The position numbers were made by a program, and so were the translations under genes. Source: JBFWWW01 sp050245975 (GTDB lineage: Bacteria > Pseudomonadota > Alphaproteobacteria > Rhizobiales > Hyphomicrobiaceae). Taken from it: DNA of 9,276 nt. Positions 1 to 5,773 of the stretch are shown here, in pieces. Location: positions 1 through 9,276 of the forward strand of contig JBFWWW010000163.1 of NCBI GenBank assembly GCA_050245975.1, given 5' to 3'. The stretch's first letter is position 1, and every line of letters begins with the position of its first letter. The notes under the pieces were generated by a model. The model was not told the DNA's origin and searched no databases. It saw only the letters and a program-made list of their open reading frames with translations.

Positions 1-81
1 GAGGTCGCGTGTGAGCGAGGCTTCGCGGCCCGTCATCGAGCCATCCACTGCCCGCTCTCCCCTCGCGCGGACATTCATGCT

Positions 82-198
82 CACTTGTCATCCCGGAGGC
101 CGCGCAGCGGCCATCCGGGACCCAGCGTCACAGGCGAGCGCGCGCATTTGGCTCCTGGGTCCCCGCTCTCCGCTGCGCTCCGGCGGGGATGACAGGTG
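82..198. repeat. Palindromic repeat element, two hairpin halves
   Basis: This 117-bp element has imperfect inverted ends: 82-95 and the complement of 185-198 match at 12 of 14 positions around a TGTCATCCC core. An inner pair also matches perfectly (GGGACCCAG at 117-125 with CTGGGTCCC at 155-163). Each half can fold alone. The left half pairs 91-97 with 114-120 and 98-103 with 107-112 around a GCA loop, with A113 bulged. The right half pairs 160-166 with 183-189. The TGTCATCCC...GGGACCCAG plan resembles the dispersed intergenic palindromes common in Hyphomicrobiales genomes. No transposase is present, so it is either non-autonomous or simply a structured repeat. It lies about 90 bp beyond the 3' end of the tRNA gene. 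Confidence 0.7.
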
Positions 199-285
199 GG
201 GAGGAGGGCACCGGATATCCCCGCGTGTCGTGGTGGAGATACAATCGCCGGGCAGGCCGCCGGATGTGATGAATGCGGGCGGGAT

Positions 286-362
286 TGGTAGCGGAGGAGG
301 GATTTGAACCCCCGACACACGGATTATGATTCCGCTGCTCTAACCAGCTGAGCTACTCCGCC
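286..362 (-). tRNA. tRNA-Met (CAU), elongator type
   Basis: The complement of 286-362 folds as a complete 77-nt cloverleaf with encoded CCA (TGG at 286-288 on the plus strand). The acceptor stem is GGCGGAG with CTCCGCT, the D arm is GCTC...GAGC, the anticodon stem is GCGGA/TCCGT around loop ATCATAA, the variable loop is GTGTC, and the T arm has loop TTCAAAT. The anticodon CAT is read from 326-328. The paired 5' end and the absence of the GGG/CCC anticodon stem argue against initiator tRNA. The body matches what I recall of alphaproteobacterial elongator tRNA-Met. A CAU tRNA-Ile (lysidine-modified) is the main alternative. The first pair is a G·U wobble, and G·U pairs also occur at the base of the anticodon stem and in the T stem. 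Confidence 0.95.
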
Positions 363-429
363 GCCGTCAGGATCGGGCGATATAAAGTTCGGCACCGGCC
401 CCTGTCAAGGAAGCGCCATTCCGCGCGGA

Positions 430-651
430 TCCGGACGCATCAAGGGGCAGACGCATCGCGGGCGCCGCCAAAGAGCGACAAAACGCGTCGCCAACGTGTC
501 GCCAGGCGATCGTAGAACGTCCGGATGCGTGCGGCAGACGACGCCGTCCGGCGCTGCGGCGATGGTCGAGGCGCCGCCAAAGAGCGACAAAACGCATCGC
601 CAACGGGTCGCCACGCGATCGCGCGGCGCCCGCACCGTGCGGCAAAGAGCG
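430..651. repeat. Degenerate tandem repeat between tRNA-Met and pmtA
   Basis: Two units can be aligned. The core at 461-512 and at 570-621 matches at 49 of 52 positions (mismatches at 487/596, 497/606 and 505/614). Each core is preceded by a related leader: TCCGGACGC at 430-438 and TCCGGATGC at 520-528, then GGCAGACG at 446-453 and at 533-540. The second unit is about 20 bp longer between leader and core. A third fragment (GGCAAAGAGCG, about 641-651) ends directly against the pmtA stop codon. Short minus-strand reading frames across this region look like chance products of the repeat and show no family features. No function is evident. It could be a structured transcript end for the mnmA-pmtA unit or a decaying mobile repeat. 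Confidence 0.65.
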
Positions 652-1380
652 CTATTCGGCAGCGATGGGCCGGCGCGTCGAAGCCTGGCGGACGAAGCGC
701 ATCATCGTGAACAGGCCCCAGGGACGCAGGCCGCGCTTCTCGACGAGATCGAGCTCGTCGCAGACCATGACGCGGCCGACATCGAACACCGGCCGCCAGC
801 CGAGCATGTCGGCGAAGGGCGCCATGCGCCGCTCCACCCAGCCGCGCATGCCGTCCTCGGTGCTGAAGTGATTGACGAGGATGACCTCGCCGCCGGGCCG
901 CGCGACGCGGGCCAGCTCGCGCATCACCTTCTCCGGATCGGGAACGACGGTCATCACGTACATGGCGACGACCGTGTCGAAGGCGCCGTCGTCGAACGCC
1001 AGCTCGCTGGCGTCCATCTCGTGCAGGCCGGTGACGTTCGTCAGGCGCTCGTCCTCGACGCGCTCGCGCGCCTTCTCGAGCATCTCGGGCGAGAGGTCGA
1101 TGCCGACGATCTCGAGGTGGCGGCCGTAGGCGGGAAGCGACAGGCCGGTGCCGACGCCCACTTCCAGCACGCGCCCCTTGCGCTGATTGATGATCTCGAC
1201 GGCGTGCTTGCGGCCCTCGGCGGCGAAGCGTCCGAACGTGTGGTCGTAGACCGGCGCCCAGCGGCGGTAGGCGTTGCGAACGGCGTCCTCGTCCATGACG
1301 GAGGCGTCGGGCCTGCGCTCCTTAATCCGTTTCAGCAAGCTCCCGGATCGCCGTTCCTCGGAGCGCAGTGTTGGATCCAT
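652..1380 (-). CDS. pmtA: SAM-dependent methyltransferase, probable phosphatidylethanolamine N-methyltransferase
   Basis: A class I S-adenosylmethionine methyltransferase of 242 aa. It probably carries out the successive N-methylations of phosphatidylethanolamine that give phosphatidylcholine at the cytoplasmic membrane face. The SAM-binding motif I VLEVGVGTG is at residues 71-79, the acidic residue after strand 2 is in GIDLS (about 95), and the post-motif RPGGEVILVNHF lies near 161-172. The upstream WAPVYDHTFG (41-50) and the VGVGTGLSLP stretch resemble Rhodobacter-type PmtA. The ATG at 1380 is preferred because GAGGGAG lies about 10 nt upstream. A later ATG at residue 29 would drop a basic, poorly conserved leader but has no clear ribosome site. 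The gene follows mnmA by 60 bp on the same strand and may be co-transcribed. A methyltransferase acting on another substrate cannot be excluded. Confidence 0.8.
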   Translation of the reverse strand: MDPTLRSEERRSGSLLKRIKERRPDASVMDEDAVRNAYRRWAPVYDHTFGRFAAEGRKHAVEIINQRKGRVLEVGVGTGLSLPAYGRHLEIVGIDLSPEMLEKARERVEDERLTNVTGLHEMDASELAFDDGAFDTVVAMYVMTVVPDPEKVMRELARVARPGGEVILVNHFSTEDGMRGWVERRMAPFADMLGWRPVFDVGRVMVCDELDLVEKRGLRPWGLFTMMRFVRQASTRRPIAAE

Positions 1381-1440
1381 AACCCGTGAACTCCCTCAGT
1401 CGTGCCACATTATCGCGCGAACCGGATCGGTCCGCGCCCG

Positions 1441-2637
1441 TTATCCGAATACCTGTCGTTCAGGTGCCTGAACGGCGCCTGAACGGACGCTGCGGCGCGC
1501 TGCTCTTGCGATCCATCCCCCGCCGAGAACACGCGCCTGCGGCTGATCATCCGCATAAAACACGCAAGCCTGTCCGGCCGCAATGCCAAGCTCGTCGCTA
1601 TCAAGAACGACCGTTGCGGTTCCCGCACCGGGGAACAGCACCGCCGGGCGTGGCGCCTGGCTCGAGCGGACGCGCACGTGCATCGGCATGCCGTCCTGAG
1701 CGAATGTCTCAAGGTCTTGATCCGCAAGCCAGTTCACGTCCCTGAGCTCGATATGGCCGATGCTCAGGCTGCTGCGCGGGCCGACCACCACCCGGCCGGC
1801 GTCGGCATCGAGGCGGATCACGTACAGCGGTTCCGCCGTGCCGGCGATGCCGATGCCGCGGCGCTGGCCGACGGTGAAGTTGATGATGCCGGTGTGCCGG
1901 CCGAGCACGCGCCCGTCGACGTGGACGATGTCGCCGGGCTCGGCGGCGCCCGGCTTCAGGCGCTCGATGACATCGGTGTAGCGGCCGCTCGGCACGAAGC
2001 AGATGTCCTGGCTGTCCGCCTTCTCGGCGACCGGAAGATCGAGGTCGGCGGCCAGCGCGCGGACCTCGCTCTTGCGCAGTCCGCCGAGCGGAAACATCAG
2101 CGTTGCGAGCTGCGCGCGCGTCGTGTTGAACAGGAAGTAGCTCTGGTCGCGCTCGGGGTCGGCGGCGCGGTAGAGCTCGGGGCCGCACGCGCCGGTCCGG
2201 AGCTGGACGTAGTGTCCCGTCGCCATGTGCTCGGCATCGAGCCCCCTGGCGGTCTCGAGCAGGTCCTGGAACTTGATCTGGCTGTTGCAGGCGACGCACG
2301 GCACCGGCGTCTCGCCGGCCATGTAGCTTGCGGCGAAGCTGTCCATGACGACGGACTTGAAGCGCTGCTCGTAGTCGAGGACGTAGTGCGGGATGCCGAG
2401 CTTGCGCGCGACGCGGCCGGCGTCGTGGATGTCCTGACCGGCACAGCAGGTGCCGGACCGGCCCACGGCCTCGCCGTGATCATAGAGCTGGAGCGTGATG
2501 CCGATGACGTCATAGCCCTGCCGGACGAGGAGGGCGGCCGCGACGGCCGAGTCGACACCGCCCGACATGGCGACCACCACGCGGCCGCTGGTGCGGGGCG
2601 GGGGCGGCGGGGTCAGGGATGGGCCAGTCTTCGGCAT
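1441..2637 (-). CDS. mnmA: tRNA-specific 2-thiouridylase MnmA
   Basis: MnmA (TrmU) transfers sulfur to C2 of uridine 34 in the tRNAs for Lys, Glu and Gln. It adenylates the base with ATP and then uses a cysteine persulfide. The PP-loop SGGVDS is at residues 25-30, TCC at 63-65, PCVACNSQIKF with the expected nucleophile Cys117 near 113-123, ATGHY at 139-143, and QDICFVP with the second catalytic Cys213 at 210-216. A C-terminal beta-barrel follows up to LGGGWI (371-376), then a basic tail of about 22 residues. The reading frame is open upstream to 2802, but that extra 55-residue stretch is low-complexity and not MnmA-like. The ATG at 2637 gives 398 aa, near family length, although its ribosome site is weak. 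It is divergent from sciP. Confidence 0.95.
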   Translation of the reverse strand: MPKTGPSLTPPPPPRTSGRVVVAMSGGVDSAVAAALLVRQGYDVIGITLQLYDHGEAVGRSGTCCAGQDIHDAGRVARKLGIPHYVLDYEQRFKSVVMDSFAASYMAGETPVPCVACNSQIKFQDLLETARGLDAEHMATGHYVQLRTGACGPELYRAADPERDQSYFLFNTTRAQLATLMFPLGGLRKSEVRALAADLDLPVAEKADSQDICFVPSGRYTDVIERLKPGAAEPGDIVHVDGRVLGRHTGIINFTVGQRRGIGIAGTAEPLYVIRLDADAGRVVVGPRSSLSIGHIELRDVNWLADQDLETFAQDGMPMHVRVRSSQAPRPAVLFPGAGTATVVLDSDELGIAAGQACVFYADDQPQARVLGGGWIARAARRSVRSGAVQAPERQVFG

Positions 2638-2895
2638 ATCATCTTTTTGGCTGCCCGATCTGATCGGGACGCGCGCCGGGAGGCCTGGATTACGAGGCCC
2701 GCAATCTTCGGCCCTGCCGCATTTACCAGGCGGGGAAGCTGCGCGCCTCTCATAGCGGGCCGCCACGCTGCCCGCAACAGGCGCCGGGGCTCCGGGCACC
2801 AATTGTGCGTATCGCGCAGACCGGGGGCGGACAGAGGGACGATCGGCGAGGTCGTGTGCAAATTTGGCGTGAATTGTTCAAGTCATAGTCAAGAA

Positions 2896-2907
2896 TTAAC
2901 GTTAACC
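2896..2907. promoter_or_regulatory. TTAACGTTAA palindrome, possible CtrA half-sites
   Basis: TTAACGTTAACC contains a perfect 10-bp palindrome (2896-2905) made of two TTAAC words 6 bp apart. CtrA half-sites in Caulobacter read TTAACCAT, and the right copy here continues as TTAACCATC. The spacing is shorter than the TTAA-N7-TTAA consensus, so a classic dimer site is not met. It lies about 120 bp upstream of sciP. Regulation by CtrA is inferred. Confidence 0.35.
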
Positions 2908-2959
2908 ATCACGCAAACAAAACACGACGAGTAGATTGTCACTGTATTTACCGGATCAT

Positions 2960-2974
2960 TTAGGTCGTTTTTAA
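2960..2974 (+). promoter_or_regulatory. Putative CtrA box upstream of sciP
   Basis: TTAG-N7-TTAA at 2960-2974 differs from the CtrA consensus TTAA-N7-TTAA at one base and has the correct 7-bp spacer. It lies 49 bp upstream of the sciP start codon, where a bound activator could contact RNA polymerase. In Caulobacter sciP is CtrA-activated, so a site here fits the known circuit. Binding itself is inferred. Confidence 0.5.
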
Positions 2975-3023
2975 TTGAGTTGGTCTAGGGTCGTGGCCGG
3001 GTCGGATAGAGTGTAAGAGTACC

Positions 3024-3302
3024 ATGACCGAGCAACAGTACAGAGCGCGCATGCGCTATGTCATCGGGCCTGACGGGAGCCCGCTGACGATCGCTGATCT
3101 GCCGCCGCGCGACACCAAGCGCTGGGTGATCCGGCGCAAGGCTGAAGTCGTTGCAGCCGTGCGGGGGGGCCTGCTGAGCCTTGAGGAAGCGTGCGACCGC
3201 TACAAGCTGACGGTCGACGAGTTCCTCTCCTGGCAGCGCTCCATCGAACGGCATGGCCTGCCCGGCCTGCGTGCGACGCGCATCCAGGACTATCGCAGCT
3301 GA
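3024..3302 (+). CDS. sciP: CtrA inhibitor SciP (DUF1153)
   Basis: A 92-aa cytoplasmic helix-turn-helix protein of the DUF1153/SciP family. In Caulobacter, SciP binds CtrA and DNA at CtrA promoters and blocks recruitment of RNA polymerase, which resets CtrA-dependent transcription in the cell cycle. The family signature is clear: RYVIGPDGSPLT (11-22), DLPP (25-28), the basic TKRWVIRRKAEVVAAVRGGL (31-50), then a Trp-containing helix pair LEEACDRYKLTVDEFLSWQ (53-71). The length is as expected for the family. The ATG at 3024 has only a weak ribosome site. An internal ATG at 3051 would remove nine residues. The gene stands alone, convergent with the lipoprotein gene (58 bp between stops), and has a CtrA-like box upstream. 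Confidence 0.93.
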   Translation: MTEQQYRARMRYVIGPDGSPLTIADLPPRDTKRWVIRRKAEVVAAVRGGLLSLEEACDRYKLTVDEFLSWQRSIERHGLPGLRATRIQDYRS

Positions 3303-3322
3303 AGTCCGAAGTGCCCGTGGTT

Positions 3323-3358
3323 CTGTCCCCGTGCTGCGTTCAGCGCCGCGCGGGGCAG
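3323..3358. terminator. Inverted repeat between convergent sciP and lipoprotein genes
   Basis: CTG-CCCCG (3323-3331, with one bulged T) can pair with CGGGGCAG (3351-3358), and the loop holds a second small hairpin (GCTG 3333-3336 with CAGC 3341-3344). It lies in the 58-bp gap between two converging genes, where a bidirectional terminator would be expected. No U-tract follows on either strand, so an intrinsic terminator is not assured. Confidence 0.3.
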
Positions 3359-3360
3359 AT

Positions 3361-3894
3361 CTATTTCTTGGTCTTGCGGGACAGCACGGCGCCCTGCGGA
3401 TCCGGGAAGGGCATCGGCGGAACGAGATCGGCCGTCGCGCAGCTCTCTTTCCCCTGCGACCAGAGCTCGATGTCCTGCGCCATGCGCTCGGCGGTGGCCG
3501 CCGGCATCCTCAGGTTCTCCGGCGTGGCTGTGGCGCCGCCCGCCAGGGTTTGCGATATCGCGATGCGGTAAGCGCGCAAGCCCCGCGGGTCGCGCGATTC
3601 CGGGTCACGCTCGTGAATGGTGATCTCGGCGCCGCCGCCCTTGGACTCGGGGGCCGCCTCGGCGTTGAAGATGTGCGTCGGCGTGAGCAGGCCTTTGGGC
3701 CCGAACCAGCATTGCAAAGCCTTGCGGGCGATGGTGGCATAGAGATCGGTGGCGTTTTGCGGCGCGGCCGTCGGCGGGGATACGTCCGTCGCGCCGGTGG
3801 TCACAGGCGGGGGCAACGCCGGAAGCGGTGCGCTGGAGCAGCCGCCGAGCACCAAGCCTGCACTGATGCAGATCCAGATAGCGCGCCGTCTCAT
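3361..3894 (-). CDS. Uncharacterised lipoprotein
   Basis: A 177-aa protein of unknown function. It begins with a basic MRRR, a hydrophobic stretch and a lipobox LGGC (residues 16-19), so it is probably cleaved before Cys19 and lipidated. Ser at the next two positions suggests outer-membrane sorting if Lol rules apply. A Pro/Thr-rich linker (about 20-45) is followed by a soluble domain with NATDLYATIARKALQCWFG (47-65) and two further Cys (61 and about 151) that could form a disulfide. I do not recognise the family. It lies 111 bp downstream of the fliJ-like gene on the same strand and may share its transcript. Its ribosome site is weak. Confidence 0.75.
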   Translation of the reverse strand: MRRRAIWICISAGLVLGGCSSAPLPALPPPVTTGATDVSPPTAAPQNATDLYATIARKALQCWFGPKGLLTPTHIFNAEAAPESKGGGAEITIHERDPESRDPRGLRAYRIAISQTLAGGATATPENLRMPAATAERMAQDIELWSQGKESCATADLVPPMPFPDPQGAVLSRKTKK

Positions 3895-4005
3895 GGGCCG
3901 TCTCGACGGGTATCGTTCCCAACCGAACCGGGGAATCGAACAGCTGACCTGGATGGTGTTAGAGCGCCGGCGCGGGCTTGTCGATATGGGTGCTGCAGCC
4001 GCCTG

Positions 4006-4380
4006 TCAGCGAACGGGAAACGGGCGATCCGGTCCCGGCCCACGGCGGGTTCCGTCCATGCCGTCGCTGGCTTCGAGCTTCTGCAACTCGCTCAGCGCAT
4101 CCTCGTGGGCGCGCCGCGCGTCATCGAGCTGAAGGCGAAGCTTGTCGGTCGTGTTGGTCAGGTTCTCGCGGCGCTGCGAGGCGGCTTTGGCGAAGGTCGA
4201 GTAGGCGAAATGGCTCGGATCCTTGACGCCGCTGCGCTCTTCCTCGGCCGCGATCTGCCTGGTGAGGTCGGAGGCCATGGTCTCGAGATCGCGGATCATG
4301 GACTCGATATCGGCGACTTTGCGCGCTCTCTCGTCGACGTCGAAACGCTTCGTCCGCAGCATGGTGTCCCTGGCCTTCAT
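4006..4380 (-). CDS. fliJ: FliJ-like flagellar export chaperone, short form
   Basis: A small, charged, helical protein (124 aa) that resembles the FliJ-like proteins found beside ctrA in many Hyphomicrobiales. FliJ is a coiled-coil stalk that couples the FliI ATPase to the flagellar export gate. Visible features are the start MKARDTMLRTKRFDVDERAR, heptad-like helices at about 14-50 and 66-112, and DPSHFAYSTFAKAASQRREN (54-73) between them, which is typical of this subgroup. The ATG at 4380 is supported by AGGGG 8 nt upstream. After about residue 107 the sequence becomes a Gly/Pro/Arg tail (GTRRGPGPDRP), where relatives, as I recall, continue as a charged helix. The end may therefore be degenerate. 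No fliI or other flagellar gene is in the window. Confidence 0.72.
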   Translation of the reverse strand: MKARDTMLRTKRFDVDERARKVADIESMIRDLETMASDLTRQIAAEEERSGVKDPSHFAYSTFAKAASQRRENLTNTTDKLRLQLDDARRAHEDALSELQKLEASDGMDGTRRGPGPDRPFPVR

Positions 4381-4624
4381 GTTCGATACCCCTGACGCAC
4401 TCGAACCGCGTCCTCTGAAACAGTATCCGTGCCACGAGGAACGGACCGACGTCCAAGATTGCGGCTACCACCGGAAGGCCAATGCGGGGGCCGCAGGACC
4501 GATTTCCGATGCTATCCGGGAGGTTAGCAGTGACGCTTTAAGTTGCGGTAAAATATTCGCAGACTGTCGGGCTCCCCCAGTTGCGGCCCGTGGACCAGTT
4601 TTTTTTTGTACCCCCCTAGGGGCT

Positions 4625-4629
4625 GAATC
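4625..4629. promoter_or_regulatory. Single GANTC (CcrM) site upstream of ctrA
   Basis: GAATC is the only GANTC that I find between 4381 and 4996. In Caulobacter, CcrM methylation of a GANTC site in ctrA promoter P1 ties ctrA expression to replication-fork passage. A site 368 bp upstream of the start codon could serve the same role if a distal promoter lies here. A chance occurrence is also possible. Confidence 0.35.
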
Positions 4630-4681
4630 GCAAATCAGCTACGGTTCGATCATGCCGTTCCGAGGGGGTCGGCTGCTGGGC

Positions 4682-4707
4682 GTTTCAGGGCGATACCGGC
4701 CTGAAAC
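4682..4707. repeat. Inverted repeat in the ctrA upstream region
   Basis: GTTTCAGG (4682-4689) is followed after 10 nt by its perfect complement CCTGAAAC (4700-4707). There is no U-tract after it, so it is not an intrinsic terminator. GATACCG in its loop (4692-4698) could pair instead with CGGTATC at 4732-4738, so two exclusive folds are possible. It could be an operator or an RNA structure in a long leader. Confidence 0.4.
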
Positions 4708-4875
4708 ACGTCGTCCGGCGGCCGACAGGGGCGGTATCCGAGGGATGCCTTGAGACAGCGGGATCGAAGAAGCTGGCGGCCCTGATGCGGCGAATGCCGC
4801 GGCGGGCTGTGACAGGTACGTTGCTCAAGTATTACCGCGCCTCTGTCCAAATTTGCGCATGTTTGCAAGAGTAAA

Positions 4876-4890
4876 TTAGGTTTTGTTAAC
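4876..4890 (+). promoter_or_regulatory. Putative CtrA autoregulatory box
   Basis: TTAG-N6-TTAAC at 4876-4890 resembles the CtrA site TTAA-N7-TTAAC, with one base change and a spacer one shorter. It is the strongest match in the AT-rich part of the ctrA upstream region, about 107 bp before the start codon. CtrA is known to regulate its own promoters in Caulobacter. Binding here is inferred. Confidence 0.45.
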
Positions 4891-4996
4891 TTCTGCAGGC
4901 TAAGTTGCTAAGATTGCATTAGTTGAACGGCTGGTTGCGTTCTCACTAACGTCGGGGCAGCGGGCCTGGGACCAGGTCGGGAGAAAGAGGCGAGAT

Positions 4997-5692
4997 ATGC
5001 GGGTCCTTCTGATCGAAGACGATAGCGCAACGGCGCAAAGCATCGAGCTGATGCTCCAGTCCGAGGGCTTCAACGTTTATACGACCGATCTTGGCGAGGA
5101 AGGCGCAGACCTCGGCAAGCTTTACGATTACGACATCATCCTTCTCGACCTCAACCTGCCGGACATGAGCGGTTACGAGGTTCTGAAGACGCTCCGGGTC
5201 TCGAAGGTTCAGACGCCCATCCTGATTCTCTCCGGCCTCGCCGGCATCGAGGACAAGGTTCGCGGCCTCGGCTTCGGCGCCGACGACTACATGACGAAGC
5301 CCTTCCACAAGGACGAGCTGGTGGCCCGCATTCAGGCGATCGTCCGCCGCTCGAAGGGTCACGCCCAGTCGGTCATCGAGACGGGCGAGCTCAAGGTGAA
5401 CCTCGACACCAAGACGGTGGAGGTCAACGCGCAGCGCGTGCACCTGACGGGCAAGGAATACCAGATGCTCGAGCTGCTCTCGCTCCGCAAGGGCTCGACG
5501 CTGACGAAGGAAATGTTCCTGAACCACCTCTATGGCGGGATGGACGAGCCGGAGCTGAAGATCATCGACGTTTTCATCTGCAAGCTCAGGAAGAAGCTGC
5601 AGGCGGCGACGGGCGGCAAGCACTACATCGAGACGGTCTGGGGTCGGGGCTACGTGCTTCGCGACCCGAACGACGAACACGTCGCGGCCTGA
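4997..5692 (+). CDS. ctrA: Cell-cycle master response regulator CtrA
   Basis: CtrA is an OmpR/PhoB-type response regulator that controls cell-cycle, division, motility and replication genes in Alphaproteobacteria. It is phosphorylated through the CckA-ChpT relay. The receiver domain (1-120) has the acidic pair Asp8/Asp9, phosphoacceptor Asp51 in LLDLNLPDMSGYE, Ser79 in LILSGLAG and Lys101 in DDYMTKPFHK. The winged-helix domain (about 125-227) includes LTGKEYQMLELLSLRKG, the recognition helix region IIDVFICKLRKKL and WGRGYVL. The 231-aa length is typical. The C-terminus ends in VAA, and in Caulobacter a terminal Ala-Ala is needed for ClpXP degradation. AGAAAGAGG lies 6 nt before the ATG. The gene is monocistronic, ending in the terminator at 5728-5756. 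Confidence 0.98.
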   Translation: MRVLLIEDDSATAQSIELMLQSEGFNVYTTDLGEEGADLGKLYDYDIILLDLNLPDMSGYEVLKTLRVSKVQTPILILSGLAGIEDKVRGLGFGADDYMTKPFHKDELVARIQAIVRRSKGHAQSVIETGELKVNLDTKTVEVNAQRVHLTGKEYQMLELLSLRKGSTLTKEMFLNHLYGGMDEPELKIIDVFICKLRKKLQAATGGKHYIETVWGRGYVLRDPNDEHVAA

Positions 5693-5727
5693 AGGAATTT
5701 TCGCACGTCTTCGCTTGGAAACTGAAA

Positions 5728-5756
5728 CGGGGACCGGTCTGGTCCCCGCTTTTTTT
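5728..5756 (+). terminator. Intrinsic terminator of ctrA
   Basis: A perfect 8-bp GC-rich stem (CGGGGACC at 5728-5735 with GGTCCCCG at 5741-5748), a 5-nt loop and then C plus seven T (5750-5756) lie 35 bp after the ctrA stop. The complementary strand lacks a long T run, so it may stop the convergent thiolase transcript only partly. Confidence 0.93.
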
Positions 5757-5773
5757 GCCCGCAGGGTGGCGCG

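Larger units (their letters stand above)
2638..3023. other. Divergent intergenic region between mnmA and sciP
   Basis: This 386-bp stretch has no supported gene. The part next to mnmA (2638-2850) is GC-rich and its reading frames lack family features. From about 2855 to 2990 it becomes clearly AT-rich compared with its surroundings, as expected for promoters, and it carries the TTAACGTTAA palindrome and a CtrA-like box annotated separately. Most of the AT-rich part lies closer to sciP, so it probably drives sciP and perhaps also mnmA in the other direction. I cannot place -35/-10 elements with confidence. Confidence 0.6.
4381..4996. other. ctrA upstream regulatory region
   Basis: This 616-bp region between the divergent fliJ-like gene and ctrA has no supported coding sequence. 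It contains a T9 tract (4599-4607), a CCCCTAGGGG palindrome (4613-4622), a single GAATC (4625-4629), an 8-bp inverted repeat (4682-4689 with 4700-4707), and an AT-rich stretch from about 4840 to 4940 with a CtrA-like box. The length fits the multi-promoter control known for ctrA in Caulobacter, where P1 and P2 lie far and near. The promoters themselves cannot be placed from the sequence alone. Confidence 0.6.

Noticed and set aside
286..362. tRNA gene as a phage or island attachment site
   Set aside because: No integrase and no repeated tRNA 3' end are seen in the window.
367..645. Minus-strand reading frame with repeated FVALWRR-like words
   Set aside because: The repeated words come from the DNA tandem repeat. 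There is no ribosome site or domain.
430..651. CRISPR array
   Set aside because: There are only two to three copies, the unit lengths are uneven, repeats exceed 50 bp and no cas genes are present.
2638..2802. N-terminal extension of MnmA to 2802
   Set aside because: The extra 55 residues are low-complexity and basic with no MnmA features; the 2637 start gives the family length.
1678..2934. 418-aa plus-strand reading frame
   Set aside because: It is antisense to mnmA, has shadow-frame composition and no recognisable domain.
4568..4607. Intrinsic terminator at the T9 tract
   Set aside because: The possible stem (4568-4572 with 4586-4590) is only 5 bp and lies 8 nt from the T run, and no plus-strand gene is upstream.
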